Assembly (NCBI GenBank): GCA_900541795.1
Contig: UQLC01000003.1
Span: 80,517-144,516 of the forward strand
Source of the DNA: an uncultured Collinsella sp.
Lineage (GTDB): Bacteria > Actinomycetota > Coriobacteriia > Coriobacteriales > Coriobacteriaceae
Reading direction: 5' to 3'
DNA: 64,000 nt
Position numbers and translations under genes: made by a program. The number at the start of each line of letters is the position of its first letter. The first letter of the stretch is position 1. Of this stretch, positions 10,332-19,119 are shown piece by piece. The notes below the pieces were generated by a model. That model worked only from the letters and a program-made list of their open reading frames with translations, was not told the DNA's origin and did not search any database.

Positions 10332-11783
10332 ATGGACTACAAGGCAGTGTCCCAGCAAGTCGTCGACAACGTCGGCGGACTGGAGAACATCGAGGGCGCC
10401 ACGCATTGCGTGACCCGTCTGCGTCTGGTGCTCAAGGATACGAGCAAATACAACAAGGCCGAGCTCGAGAACATCGATGGCGTCAAGGGCGTGCTGTACA
10501 ACAGCGGCCAGCTCATGATCATCTTCGGTACCGGTACCGTCAACAAGGTTTACGATGAGTTTATGGCTCTGACGGGCGTTAAGGAGATCAGTGCTTCCGA
10601 GGTCAAGGGCGCTGAGGCGGACAAGAAGGGCAAGTTCTTCTCGGTCCTCAAGGTATTCTCGGACATCTTTATCCCCATCATTCCCGCCTTCGTCGGCGCT
10701 GCAATCATCATCGGCCTTAAGTCGCTGATCGTTGCCAACGGCCTCTTTGGCATGGAAGGCAGCCTCGCCGATCACAGCGAGTTCCTCAAGAACCTCGCAA
10801 GCTTCTTTGCCATTATCGCCACCACGTTCGACTACCTGCCTGTCCTGGTTATGTACAGCGCGGTCAAGCGTTTTGGCGGTAACCCGATCCTGGGCATCCT
10901 CGTCGGTATCGTCATGGTTCACCCGAGCCTTATGAACCGCAACACGTTCGTTATGGACCCGACGGGTGCTGAGTATTGGAACTTTGGTCCGCTATCCATT
11001 CCCATGGTTGCTTTCCAGGGCGGCGTATTCCCTGCAATCCTGACTGCCTGGTTTATGGCCAAGGTCGAAAAGATTGCCCAGAAGTACATCCCCGAGGTCG
11101 TTTCGTTCGTCTTTGTCCCGACCGTTACCCTGATTCTTGCTAACGTCGCCCTGTTCACCGTGTTCGGCCCGCTCGGCAACCTGATCGGTGACGTCCTCGC
11201 CGGCGTAATCGATATCCTGTACAACAGGATGGGCGTCTTTGGTGCCTTTGTCTTCGCCGCGTTCCTGCAGCCGCTCGTCGTTACCGGTACGCATCAGTTC
11301 ATCCAGGGTATCGAGGCAAACCTTGTTGCCACGACTGGCTTCAACTACATCCAGGCCATCTGGTCGGTTTCCATCATCGCCCAGGGCGGCGGCGCCATCG
11401 GTATGTACCTCATTCACAAGAAGCACTCCAAAGAGCGCAACATCTGCATGTCGTCCTTTATCCCGACGCTGGTCGGAATCTCCGAGCCCGCTATCTTTGC
11501 TGCAAACATGCGCTATTCGATCATTCCGTTCATCTGCGCATGCATCGGTGCAGGCTGCGGCGGTGCCTTCGTCAAGCTCTTTGAGGTGCGCGCTATCGGT
11601 CAGGGTCTGACCGGCGTGCTTGGCCTGCTCATCGTCACGCCCGAGACCCTCGTGTGGTATGTGGCTGGCAATCTCATCGCCTTTATCGTGCCGATCGTCT
11701 TGATCTTTGCCTACAACAAGGCAAAGGGCGTGCCGACCACCGATGAAGAGGGCGCTGGCGCTGGCTTCGACGTTAGCTTCTAG
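10332..11783 (+). CDS. scrA: PTS sucrose-family EIIBC permease
   Basis: Sugar-phosphorylating membrane transporter of 483 residues. The EIIB domain comes first, with the phosphorylated cysteine in ATHCVTRLRL (C26). The EIIC membrane domain follows from about residue 105, with GTHQFIQ and GISEPAIF as typical EIIC motifs. No EIIA domain is present, so phosphate must come from another EIIA. The ATG at 10332 is preferred over 10320 because GGAGAGG lies 5 bases before it and it gives the normal N-terminus. Context (ScrR, ScrB) supports sucrose import as sucrose-6-phosphate; beta-glucoside-type EIIBC proteins are the nearest alternative. Confidence 0.88.
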   Translation: MDYKAVSQQVVDNVGGLENIEGATHCVTRLRLVLKDTSKYNKAELENIDGVKGVLYNSGQLMIIFGTGTVNKVYDEFMALTGVKEISASEVKGAEADKKGKFFSVLKVFSDIFIPIIPAFVGAAIIIGLKSLIVANGLFGMEGSLADHSEFLKNLASFFAIIATTFDYLPVLVMYSAVKRFGGNPILGILVGIVMVHPSLMNRNTFVMDPTGAEYWNFGPLSIPMVAFQGGVFPAILTAWFMAKVEKIAQKYIPEVVSFVFVPTVTLILANVALFTVFGPLGNLIGDVLAGVIDILYNRMGVFGAFVFAAFLQPLVVTGTHQFIQGIEANLVATTGFNYIQAIWSVSIIAQGGGAIGMYLIHKKHSKERNICMSSFIPTLVGISEPAIFAANMRYSIIPFICACIGAGCGGAFVKLFEVRAIGQGLTGVLGLLIVTPETLVWYVAGNLIAFIVPIVLIFAYNKAKGVPTTDEEGAGAGFDVSF

Positions 11784-11822
11784 TTGAGCCGTTCAGTGTA
11801 ATCTGAGGATAAGTCCATTTGA

Positions 11823-11860
11823 GGAAGGGCGTTCGACTCGTGTGAGTCGAGCGTCCTTCC
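11823..11860 (+). terminator. Hairpin between scrA and scrB
   Basis: GGAAGGGCGTTCGACTC and GAGTCGAGCGTCCTTCC form a 17-bp stem with loop GTGT. There is no T-run, so it may attenuate transcription or protect the scrA transcript rather than end it. Confidence 0.5.
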
Positions 11861-11884
11861 CCATAGACGAGAAAGTCAACGGCG

Positions 11885-13327
11885 ATGTTAAATCAAAAAA
11901 ACAAGGTGACACGCGCGGACTATGAGCAGTGGCGTGTCGGACAGGATGAGACGGCGGCTCGCATCGCGTCCGACCCCGATAGGCTTCTGTTCCATGTGGA
12001 GCCTGAGCTTGGCTGGCTCAACGACCCCAACGGTTTGGTTCAGATTGGTGATACGTATCACATCTATCATCAATACGATCCGTTCGATGCTGCGCATGGC
12101 GGTCCAGTGCTTTGGAACCATCTGACGACAAAGGATTTTGTGACGTACGAGAATCACGGCCCCGTGCTGTTCCCCGATTCCGATTTGGATTCGAGCGGAG
12201 CGTATTCTGGTTCTGCCTTTGTACGTGATGGCAAGATTCACTACTTCTATACCGGCAACGTCAAGCATTTTGACCGCGATGATTACGACTACGTGTTGAC
12301 GGGCCGTGAGCAAAACCAGATTCATATGGTTGCCGAGAATCCCGACGAATTGGGCGAGAAACGCATAGCTGTTGGGCCGGTCGATTACCCCGACAATATC
12401 GGTACGCACGTGCGCGACCCCAAGATCCTTGAACACGACGGTATCTACTACATGGTTCTTGGCGCTCGTACGAAAGACGACCGTGGCTGCGTGCTTGTCT
12501 ATACCTCGCGTGATCTAGAGAGCTGGGGCTATGCGACGCGCATTGAGCTGGGCGAGAAGTTTGGCTTTATGTGGGAGTGTCCTGATCTGTTTGAGCTCGA
12601 TGGCGAGCTTATTCTCGTTTGCTGTCCGCAGGGCGTGCCCGCCGATGGCTGGCGTTACCGCAATCCGCATCAGTGCGTGTGGTTTCCCATCGAGGCCGAT
12701 TGGGGGGCGCCGAGCTTTAAGATCGTCGGCCAGGGCATGCCTCCGATGGTTGATGCCGGTTTTGATTTCTATGCCCCGCAGTCCTTTGAGGATGCTGCAG
12801 GTCGGCGTTTGATGATCGGATGGTCGGGTTGTCCCGATGCGACGGCAGAAAGCCCGACGGTGGCACGCGGGTGGCAGTGCGCGTTGACGGTGCCGCGAGA
12901 GCTGAGCATGCGCGATGGTAAGCTCTGTCAGCAGCCGGTGCACGAGATTGAGAGGATGCGCGGCGACTGCGTTCGCGCGACAGGCGGTGAAACCGTTGAG
13001 GAGCCGGGCCGCCTGTTTGACCTTGTGGTTTCCTGTGAGGGCGCCAAGATGGTCGAGCTCGAGATCCGCAAGGGTGTCTTTGTGCGCTATGCAGACGGGA
13101 TGCTTACCCTTGACATGGGTGGCGAAGGCTATGGGCGCGACCAGAGGTCGATCGAGCTCAGCGAGCTTCGCGACCTGCGCGTGCTTTCGGACACTACGAT
13201 GGTCGAGATTTTTGCCAACGGCGGCGAGGCGGCACTTACGAGCCGTACCTATTCGCCGGCGGTTCCGGCGATGGAGCTGCATGCCAAGGGTGCGGCGTCG
13301 ATGAATTTCTACCGCCTCGCTCATTAA
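11885..13327 (+). CDS. scrB: Sucrose-6-phosphate hydrolase (GH32)
   Basis: GH32 enzyme of 480 residues that hydrolyses sucrose-6-phosphate made by the PTS to glucose-6-phosphate and fructose. Canonical motifs are GWLNDPNG (nucleophile D47), VRDPK (about 176-178) and WECPDLF (acid/base near E231), then a C-terminal sandwich. It is cytoplasmic with no signal peptide. It follows scrA by 101 bases with a hairpin between them. It is the classical partner of ScrA, whereas the upstream GH32 is divergent, so the locus encodes two different fructosidases. Confidence 0.93.
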   Translation: MLNQKNKVTRADYEQWRVGQDETAARIASDPDRLLFHVEPELGWLNDPNGLVQIGDTYHIYHQYDPFDAAHGGPVLWNHLTTKDFVTYENHGPVLFPDSDLDSSGAYSGSAFVRDGKIHYFYTGNVKHFDRDDYDYVLTGREQNQIHMVAENPDELGEKRIAVGPVDYPDNIGTHVRDPKILEHDGIYYMVLGARTKDDRGCVLVYTSRDLESWGYATRIELGEKFGFMWECPDLFELDGELILVCCPQGVPADGWRYRNPHQCVWFPIEADWGAPSFKIVGQGMPPMVDAGFDFYAPQSFEDAAGRRLMIGWSGCPDATAESPTVARGWQCALTVPRELSMRDGKLCQQPVHEIERMRGDCVRATGGETVEEPGRLFDLVVSCEGAKMVELEIRKGVFVRYADGMLTLDMGGEGYGRDQRSIELSELRDLRVLSDTTMVEIFANGGEAALTSRTYSPAVPAMELHAKGAASMNFYRLAH

Positions 13328-13477
13328 CCGTGTATGGAGCACGATTGGACTTGTTGGGCGGAATGTGTCGCAGTTGCCGCGGCCAACTACCGGTTATCGC
13401 GCATAGCGACCGTTTGCGGAATAAGTAACACTCCTTAATAAACCGTGTAGAATCTCAGATAAGCACGGAGTTTTCCA

Positions 13478-13522
13478 GGGAGACGCTGTCCTTTGTTGTG
13501 CGCAAGGGGCGGCGTCTCTTTG
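13478..13522 (+). terminator. Terminator-like hairpin after scrB
   Basis: GGGAGACGC..TCCTT and AAGGGG..GCGTCTC pair around a short loop and are followed by TTTGG. It lies about 150 bases after scrB in the otherwise empty gap before degV. Confidence 0.45.
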
Positions 13523-13532
13523 GCGCTTGGAG

Positions 13533-13548
13533 GCTGTTGCGCAACAGC
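13533..13548. repeat. Perfect 16-bp palindrome upstream of degV
   Basis: GCTGTTGCGCAACAGC reads the same on both strands. It is about 50 bases before the degV start and could be a regulator site; no regulator is assigned. Confidence 0.45.
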
Positions 13549-13597
13549 GCGGTGGGCTGTGCTTGATATTGGAAAGTCGACGTTGAGATGGGTCGTG

Positions 13598-14458
13598 ATG
13601 ATAATGGGCAAGTACGTAATCGTGGTTGAGTCTGGTTCGGATGTGACGCCGGAGCTCTGCGAGCGCTACGGCATCGTGCGCGTGCCCATGCATGTTACGA
13701 TTGGTGACGAGACCGTCGAGGACGGCTCGATCGATCCGCTCGAGATTTATTCGCGCTGCAACGAGTTTGGTGTGATGCCCAAGACCAGTGGCTGTTCGCC
13801 AGCGGATTTTGCTCACGTGTACGACCGCATTCACGCTGAGCAGCCCGACGCGACCATTTTGCATTTCGCGTATTCCGAAGCCACGACCTGCTCACACCAG
13901 TCCTCCAAGATTGCAGCTAAGGGCCGCGACTACGTGTTCTCCATGGACACGCGCTTTGTCTCGGTGGGCCAGTCGCTTGTTGTCGTCGAGACCGCCAAAT
14001 ACATCGAGGCTCACCCCGATGCCACCGTCGACGAGATCTTTGCATTTACGAACTCCGTCATGGACCGCGTGCTGCTGGGCTTTGTCCCAACCGATCTCGC
14101 CTTCCTTAAGGCCGGCGGTCGTTTGTCCAACGTGGCATTCCTCGGTGCCCATCTGCTCAAGATTAAGCCCTGCATTGAGGTGACGGGTGGTAAGTTCGTG
14201 GCGACCAAGAAGTTCCGCGGTTCTATGCTTAAGTGCGCCCGTGCCTTTATTGATCACATGGTAGAGAAGGGCGAGATCGACTACTCGCATATTGGCCTGG
14301 CGTATTCGGTGGGTCTTTCCGAGGAGTTACGCGACGACATGGAAGTCTATGCACACGATCTTGGCTTTAAGGACGTTACCTGGACTCAGGTCGGCGGCGT
14401 CATCTCGAGCCACTGCGGCCCAACCGCCTTCGGCGCGGTGCTCACGCTTAAGGCGTAA
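13598..14458 (+). CDS. DegV family fatty-acid-binding protein
   Basis: DegV/FakB-type protein of about 286 residues. Members bind a fatty acid for the FakA kinase, which phosphorylates it for phospholipid synthesis. The opening VIVVESGSDVTPELCERYGI..VPMHVTIGD, the TSGCSPADF segment and GGRLSNVAFLGAHLLKIKP are characteristic. The start is uncertain: ATG at 13598 or 13604 gives the family N-terminus, but no strong ribosome site is visible; the open frame reaches further upstream without family similarity. It stands alone with no FakA gene nearby. The ligand is not predictable. Confidence 0.85.
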   Translation: MIMGKYVIVVESGSDVTPELCERYGIVRVPMHVTIGDETVEDGSIDPLEIYSRCNEFGVMPKTSGCSPADFAHVYDRIHAEQPDATILHFAYSEATTCSHQSSKIAAKGRDYVFSMDTRFVSVGQSLVVVETAKYIEAHPDATVDEIFAFTNSVMDRVLLGFVPTDLAFLKAGGRLSNVAFLGAHLLKIKPCIEVTGGKFVATKKFRGSMLKCARAFIDHMVEKGEIDYSHIGLAYSVGLSEELRDDMEVYAHDLGFKDVTWTQVGGVISSHCGPTAFGAVLTLKA

Positions 14459-14632
14459 AGGCCGCAGGCGAGCGTTCTTCAGCCTGACATCTCGACGTAG
14501 CCCCCAGCCATGGTGATAGGGGATAGATTAAAACGTGCCGTTCTAGTCCGAGACGTTTAAACGCAAACGCATGGGCTAGAATGGCTCTGGCATTTTAATT
14601 GGTTGCATCCAAGGAGAGGCAAGGTAGCGCGA

Positions 14633-15451
14633 ATGGCAGAAATGACGCTTGAGGGTGTGGACGCTCGTCCCGAGGACTCTGCGTTTGCCCTTGGCCGCGT
14701 GCATTCGATCGAGACGATGGGAACGGTCGACGGACCCGGCATCCGCTTTGTGGTGTTTGTTCAGGGCTGTCCCATGCGCTGCGCGTATTGCCACAATCCC
14801 GATACCTGGTCGGTCAACGGCGGCACGATGGTGACCGTCGAGCACCTCATGGACGAGTTCCAGAGTAACCATGAGTTCTATCGCAGCGGCGGAATTACGG
14901 TTTCGGGCGGCGAGCCACTTCTGCAGCCCGAGTTTTTGGCCGACCTGTTCCGTGCAATGCACAACAACCCCGATGGTCGTGTACATACCTGCCTGGATAG
15001 CTGTGGCTATGCGTTCGATCCCGCGCATCCCGAGAAGTTCGATGCTGTTCTCAACGAGACCGACATGGTACTGCTCGATATTAAGCATGCCGACCCGGTC
15101 GAGCATAAAAAGCTGACTGGGTGCGATCCCGCACGCATTCTGGCGTTTGGCGATGAGCTTGCACGTCGCAAGATCAAGGTCGTTATCCGCCACGTGGTGG
15201 TGCCGGGCATTACCGACACGGTGGAGGAGTGCGAGAAGCTCGGTCGCCTCATCGCTCCATGGCACAACGTGGTGGGCCTGGAAATGCTGCCGTATCACAC
15301 GATGGGTGTCGTCAAGTACGAGCAACTGGGCATTCCCTATAAGCTCGAGGGCGTGCCCCAGATGGATACCGCGCGCATGCCCGAGTTGCGTAATGCCGTT
15401 ATGACCGGCATGAAAAAGCGCCGTGCGGAGCTAAAAAACGCCATCGGCTAG
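14633..15451 (+). CDS. pflA: Pyruvate formate-lyase activating enzyme
   Basis: Radical SAM enzyme of 272 residues that makes the glycyl radical on PFL. The cluster motif is CPMRCAYC (CxxxCxxC). It is preceded by TMGTVDGPGIRFVVFVQG and followed by the HNPDTW and SGGEPLLQPEF elements of PFL activases. The ATG at 14633 is chosen; AAGGAGAGGCAAGG lies before it. It is about 7 kb from the split pflB/grcA pair in the same direction. Its substrate here would be Gly58 on the small separate subunit, so it must act on a radical domain not joined to the catalytic chain. Confidence 0.93.
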   Translation: MAEMTLEGVDARPEDSAFALGRVHSIETMGTVDGPGIRFVVFVQGCPMRCAYCHNPDTWSVNGGTMVTVEHLMDEFQSNHEFYRSGGITVSGGEPLLQPEFLADLFRAMHNNPDGRVHTCLDSCGYAFDPAHPEKFDAVLNETDMVLLDIKHADPVEHKKLTGCDPARILAFGDELARRKIKVVIRHVVVPGITDTVEECEKLGRLIAPWHNVVGLEMLPYHTMGVVKYEQLGIPYKLEGVPQMDTARMPELRNAVMTGMKKRRAELKNAIG

Positions 15452-15767
15452 CGTGCCATTTTCGCGCCCCAAAGGCACTCATTGGGGACAGACTTAAATG
15501 AGCGCCCCTGGGCACCAAGTTGATTGCCAAAGAGCCCCGTCAAGTTGCGGTGGAATAGTTCTTGTTTTTCGGCTTATGCCGCCCAAACAGGAACTATTTC
15601 ACCGCAACTGCGTTTTGGGTAGAGATGTGCAACAGAATTGGCAAAAATGCATAGAAACGCTTGTGGTTTCTTTAAAGACACCTTAAACGCCGCTGAATAT
15701 CTTTGGAAAGAAATGCCTGCTCGGTATCATGCTGCTCGTATATAAACGGTAGCAGTCAGGAGACCAC
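15452..15767. other. Intergenic region with palindromic repeats
   Basis: No gene seen. It contains a short repeat-like string TTGGGGACAGACTTAAATGA (15482-15501), resembling the GGGACAG core of the repeats at 28047, 36001, 38035 and 48011, and the 67-base inverted repeat described separately. The promoter of the next gene is presumably in the A+T-rich stretch 15650-15750. Confidence 0.6.
15543..15609. repeat. Inverted repeat, AGTTGCGGTG family, copy 1
   Basis: The arms start AGTTGCGGTGGAATAGTTC and end in the inverse GAACTATTTCACCGCAACT around a 25-base centre. A second copy lies at 39089-39155 with the same outer arms. Both are intergenic, suggesting a small dispersed non-autonomous element or a bidirectional hairpin. 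Confidence 0.75.
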
Positions 15768-16886
15768 GTGCGAAACATCGCATCGCGGGACGAGTATGTG
15801 CCGCAGCATGGCAGCAGATATAAGACGAAGGACACGTCTTCGCGTGGCCTTGCCGACACTCGCATCCGCGTGAGGAAGATTGCCGCCATTGGGATGCTAA
15901 CGTCGGCGGTTATTATCCTCGGAATTACCGTTAAAACCTACGCCTCGGAGCGAACGGTGCGCCCAGATGCGTCAACGGTACAGCTGCAAAACGAGAAGGT
16001 TTCAAAGTCCAAAGCGTCGGCAGATCAAGCTCTGTCGACGGCAGATCTCAAGACGAGACTTTCGAAGGCGGACTTCAACGATATCCCTTCGGGTGATACC
16101 GTTCGGACCTTCTCGTTGGTGGATAACAAGACTCCTGCCTTGGAGGATGAGAGCCTTGCCTCGCTCCAGGATGCCCTGTGTCGGGCGCAGGAGCTGGGCG
16201 ACGTGGGTGTAGTGTTCTACGACCTATCGAGCGGTAGGGGCGTGACGTATAACGCCGATGTCGAGGTGTATGGAGCGAGCAGCTACAAAGCGCTGTATGC
16301 GCTCTATATTTGCGAGACGTTGGTCGAATCGGGGCGGGTGTCGCTCGATGGGCCTTTAGCCACGTATGGTGGTTGCAGCATGGGCTGGCAGACGGTGCGC
16401 GACCTTATCGAGAATGCCGTCGCCAACTCAGACAACGATTCGTTTATCGCGTTACGCGCGGCGTTTGACCATGATGGCTATGAGGATTGGATTGCCAATC
16501 TGGGTGTTGATGACGAAACGGCACTGAATCCGATGAGTGATTTTCCGACCTACTGCCCGCGCACTTCTGCGAGGTTATGGCGCGAGATGAGCGAGTATCT
16601 GAGCATGGATACCGAGACTTCACAGTGGTTGTCAGGCCTTTTGGCATCAACATCGCGCTCGTTTATTCGCGATGGCATTGCGGACGATCAGGTCTTGGTG
16701 CGCAACAAAGCGGGTTGGATCAGCGAGGACGGCTACTATTCGACATGCGATGCAGGCCTCATCGACATTGATGGCCGTACCTATGTCATGAGCGTCATGA
16801 CATCGATGCCATCGAGCGACCGTTCGAGCGAGGTTACGGCTGCGATTGCAAAGGCTCTGTTTGATACGCGAGCTGCACTGGCTTAG
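15768..16886 (+). CDS. Membrane-anchored beta-lactamase-fold serine hydrolase
   Basis: A protein of 372 residues. The basic N-terminus is followed by one membrane segment (about residues 41-61, IAAIGMLTSAVIILGITV), so the domain faces outward. The C-terminal domain resembles class A beta-lactamases, with SSYK (SxxK serine near residue 171) and SDN near residue 221. The usual KTG triad is replaced by NKAGW. The GTG start at 15768 follows CAGGAG. It could be a peptidoglycan-active hydrolase or a distant beta-lactamase; the changed third motif makes resistance uncertain. No wall-synthesis gene is adjacent. Confidence 0.75.
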   Translation: MRNIASRDEYVPQHGSRYKTKDTSSRGLADTRIRVRKIAAIGMLTSAVIILGITVKTYASERTVRPDASTVQLQNEKVSKSKASADQALSTADLKTRLSKADFNDIPSGDTVRTFSLVDNKTPALEDESLASLQDALCRAQELGDVGVVFYDLSSGRGVTYNADVEVYGASSYKALYALYICETLVESGRVSLDGPLATYGGCSMGWQTVRDLIENAVANSDNDSFIALRAAFDHDGYEDWIANLGVDDETALNPMSDFPTYCPRTSARLWREMSEYLSMDTETSQWLSGLLASTSRSFIRDGIADDQVLVRNKAGWISEDGYYSTCDAGLIDIDGRTYVMSVMTSMPSSDRSSEVTAAIAKALFDTRAALA

Positions 16887-16964
16887 CGTGTTCGTTTGGC
16901 GAGGTCAAACAAAATGCTGGTACCATACCTTGGTTGAGAATTTCGTATAGGTTTGGGGAATGGT

Positions 16965-17705
16965 ATGGCTACCATCGCGATTATCGGTGCGCTCGAAAAA
17001 GAGATCATGCAGATTAAGGAAGAGCTGAGCGACGTTTGCGAGGCACGGGAGGCAGGCTTGACCGTTGTGAGCGGTGAGCTCGACGGCCTGACAGTTGTCG
17101 CCACAACGGCGGGCATGGGCACGGTGAACGCCGCCGCTGCAACACAGCACCTCATTAGCAAGTATGCTCCGCAGGCTGTTGTGTTTTCGGGCATTGCGGG
17201 CGGTTTGAACCCTAAGCTCCATATCGACGACTTGGTTATCGGCAAATGCCTACGCTATCTGGATACCGATACCGCGCTTATCGCCGAGTCTGCACCGGGG
17301 CTCGAGGAGTTTGGCTCGACGCCTGCGCTGGTCGATATTGCTGCCGATGTGCTTGCTGAGCGTGGCTTTGTCAACGCTTCGACAAATGCAGCCGCCTCGA
17401 ACGAGGGCACAAAGCAGTTCCTGGTCGGCACGATTGCCACGGGTAACCGCTTTGTGACGGGCGCCGCCATGCGCAACGACGCTATCGAGGCGACGCATGC
17501 CGATTGTGTTGGCATGGAGGGCGCGGCAATTGCCCATGTCGCAACCAAAAATGGTGTCGATTGCCTGGTGCTGCGCGCTATCAGCGATAATTGTGACGAG
17601 GCGTACGATGCGATTTGCGACCGCGAGTTCGATCTGTTCGAGTATGCTCGTACCGCGAGTGGCATTACGCTCGATATCGTTCGCCGTATCGCTGCTACCT
17701 ATTAG
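16965..17705 (+). CDS. mtnN: 5'-methylthioadenosine/S-adenosylhomocysteine nucleosidase
   Basis: Removes adenine from MTA and SAH in the SAM salvage and quorum-signal (AI-2) pathway. The 246-residue chain shows the nucleoside-phosphorylase fold: opening IAIIGALEKEI, the GMGTVNAAAATQHLI segment, FSGIAGG, and VGMEGAAIAHVA, then the catalytic Asp in LRAISDNCDE. The ATG at 16965 gives the normal N-terminus. The engB gene follows 38 bases later in the same direction. Confidence 0.93.
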   Translation: MATIAIIGALEKEIMQIKEELSDVCEAREAGLTVVSGELDGLTVVATTAGMGTVNAAAATQHLISKYAPQAVVFSGIAGGLNPKLHIDDLVIGKCLRYLDTDTALIAESAPGLEEFGSTPALVDIAADVLAERGFVNASTNAAASNEGTKQFLVGTIATGNRFVTGAAMRNDAIEATHADCVGMEGAAIAHVATKNGVDCLVLRAISDNCDEAYDAICDREFDLFEYARTASGITLDIVRRIAATY

Positions 17706-17743
17706 CGCGCTCTTTTGTAAGAACCTACGACCAAGGAGTGTCC

Positions 17744-18334
17744 ATGGCCGATTCAATTAACTACCAGCTTGCCAAGTTCGTTGCCAGCTATGGCAAGGTT
17801 TCGCAGATTCCCGAGTCCACCTGCCCCGAGGTGAGCTTCGTCGGCCGCTCCAACGTGGGCAAGTCGTCGATCATGAACAAGCTTTTTGGCCGCAAGAATC
17901 TCGTCAAGGTTTCGAGCACGCCGGGCAAGACGAGCAACATCAACTTCTTTGAGGCTGACGACGTGCACTTCGTCGACCTGCCGGGCTATGGTTTCGCCCG
18001 TCGTTCCAAGGCCGAGCGCGACCGTTGGGCAGAACTTATCGGCGACTTCTTCGACTCGGAGCGCAGCTTTAACTTGGTCGTCTCACTGGTGGACATTCGT
18101 CACGACCCCAGCAAGCTCGACCACGACATGATCGACTACCTACAGGGCAACGAGTTCAACTTTATCGTCTGCCTCACCAAGGCCGACAAGCTCAGCCGCA
18201 CCCAGCAGGCCCGCCAGGCAGCGGCCATCAAAAAGCAACTCAACGTTCCGGCCGAGAACGTGATCATCACAAGCTCCCAGACCGGCACCGGCATCGACGA
18301 ACTCAAGCGCCGCATTGCCGAGGCCTGCCTCTAG
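17744..18334 (+). CDS. engB: Ribosome-biogenesis GTP-binding protein EngB/YsxC
   Basis: GTPase of 196 residues needed for large-subunit assembly. All GTP motifs are visible: G1 GRSNVGKSS, G2 STPGKT, G3 DLPGYGFA, G4 TKADKLS and G5 SSQTGTG. The ATG at 17744 follows CCAAGGAGTGTCC, which sets the start well inside the longer open frame. Confidence 0.96.
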   Translation: MADSINYQLAKFVASYGKVSQIPESTCPEVSFVGRSNVGKSSIMNKLFGRKNLVKVSSTPGKTSNINFFEADDVHFVDLPGYGFARRSKAERDRWAELIGDFFDSERSFNLVVSLVDIRHDPSKLDHDMIDYLQGNEFNFIVCLTKADKLSRTQQARQAAAIKKQLNVPAENVIITSSQTGTGIDELKRRIAEACL

Positions 18335-18370
18335 TAAGGGCTCTTGGCAGGCAATAGTTTGCATCTATCT

Positions 18371-18417
18371 ATATCACCCCAGTGATAGTTATTGGTACAC
18401 TATCGCTGGGGTGATAT
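18371..18417. promoter_or_regulatory. 19-bp-arm palindrome before the DUF3990 gene
   Basis: ATATCACCCCAGTGATAGT and ACTATCGCTGGGGTGATAT pair with one mismatch around a nine-base loop. It is followed by TTTTTGTTT, so it can end engB transcription, but it also lies 18 bases before the toxin-like gene. The adjacent HTH protein could bind it as an operator. Both roles are possible. Confidence 0.6.
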
Positions 18418-18435
18418 TTTTGTTTGGAGGTCGAT

Positions 18436-19119
18436 ATGGAGCTTTGGCACGGGTCGGAGGTTGTTGTCGAGCATCCGTCGTTGGGTAAATGCAGACAATT
18501 CAATGACTATGGGTGTGGGTTTTATTGCACGCCACATGAGGAAATGGCAATGGAGTGGGCATGTCGGACCGAGTCCGATGGTATCGCGAATCGATATGAG
18601 CTCGATATGGATGGCCTTGCGGTCTTAGACTTGGAGTCCGGGGAGTTTTCAATTCTCAATTGGCTTGCGATTTTGGCTAACAATAGGGAGTTCAATGTTT
18701 CGACACCGCTGGCGCGCGAAGGACTTCGCTATCTGCTGGATAACTGCCTGATTGATATTTCTCCCTATGACGTAATTCGAGGTTATCGCGCCGACGATTC
18801 CTACTTTTCGTTTGCAAGACAGTTCGTTAACGGCATGATCTCGCTTAGGCAGCTGCAACTCATTATGCGTTTGGGCGATTTGGGCATCCAATACGCTCTT
18901 ATGAGTGAGCGTGCGTTTTCAGCAATCAGATTCCACGAATGGAGGCAGGCGTTGGGATCTGAGTATTATCCCAAGCGCTTTAAGCGAGAGCAGAACGCGC
19001 GGCGCAAGTACCTGGAAACTGTGAATGGATTCGACTCTGAGGGTGTCTACATTAGGGATTTAATGACAGGGAGGATTGATTTAGATGATCCAAGAGTTGA
19101 CGAATTGTGGACCGAGTAG
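18436..19119 (+). CDS. DUF3990 protein, ADP-ribosyltransferase-like toxin candidate
   Basis: A 227-residue protein. The first 90 residues match the DUF3990 pattern: WHGSEVVVEHPSLGKCRQ, then FNDYGCGFYCT and HEEMAMEWACR, then VLDLES and ILNWLAILANNR. DUF3990 is related to ADP-ribosyltransferase folds and is often found in toxin-antitoxin pairs. The C-terminal 130 residues contain RGYRADDSYFSFARQFV, typical of these proteins. The ATG at 18436 follows TTGGAGG. Its end overlaps the next gene by 35 bases, supporting a coupled toxin-antitoxin operon. Activity is inferred from family and context. Confidence 0.78.
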   Translation: MELWHGSEVVVEHPSLGKCRQFNDYGCGFYCTPHEEMAMEWACRTESDGIANRYELDMDGLAVLDLESGEFSILNWLAILANNREFNVSTPLAREGLRYLLDNCLIDISPYDVIRGYRADDSYFSFARQFVNGMISLRQLQLIMRLGDLGIQYALMSERAFSAIRFHEWRQALGSEYYPKRFKREQNARRKYLETVNGFDSEGVYIRDLMTGRIDLDDPRVDELWTE

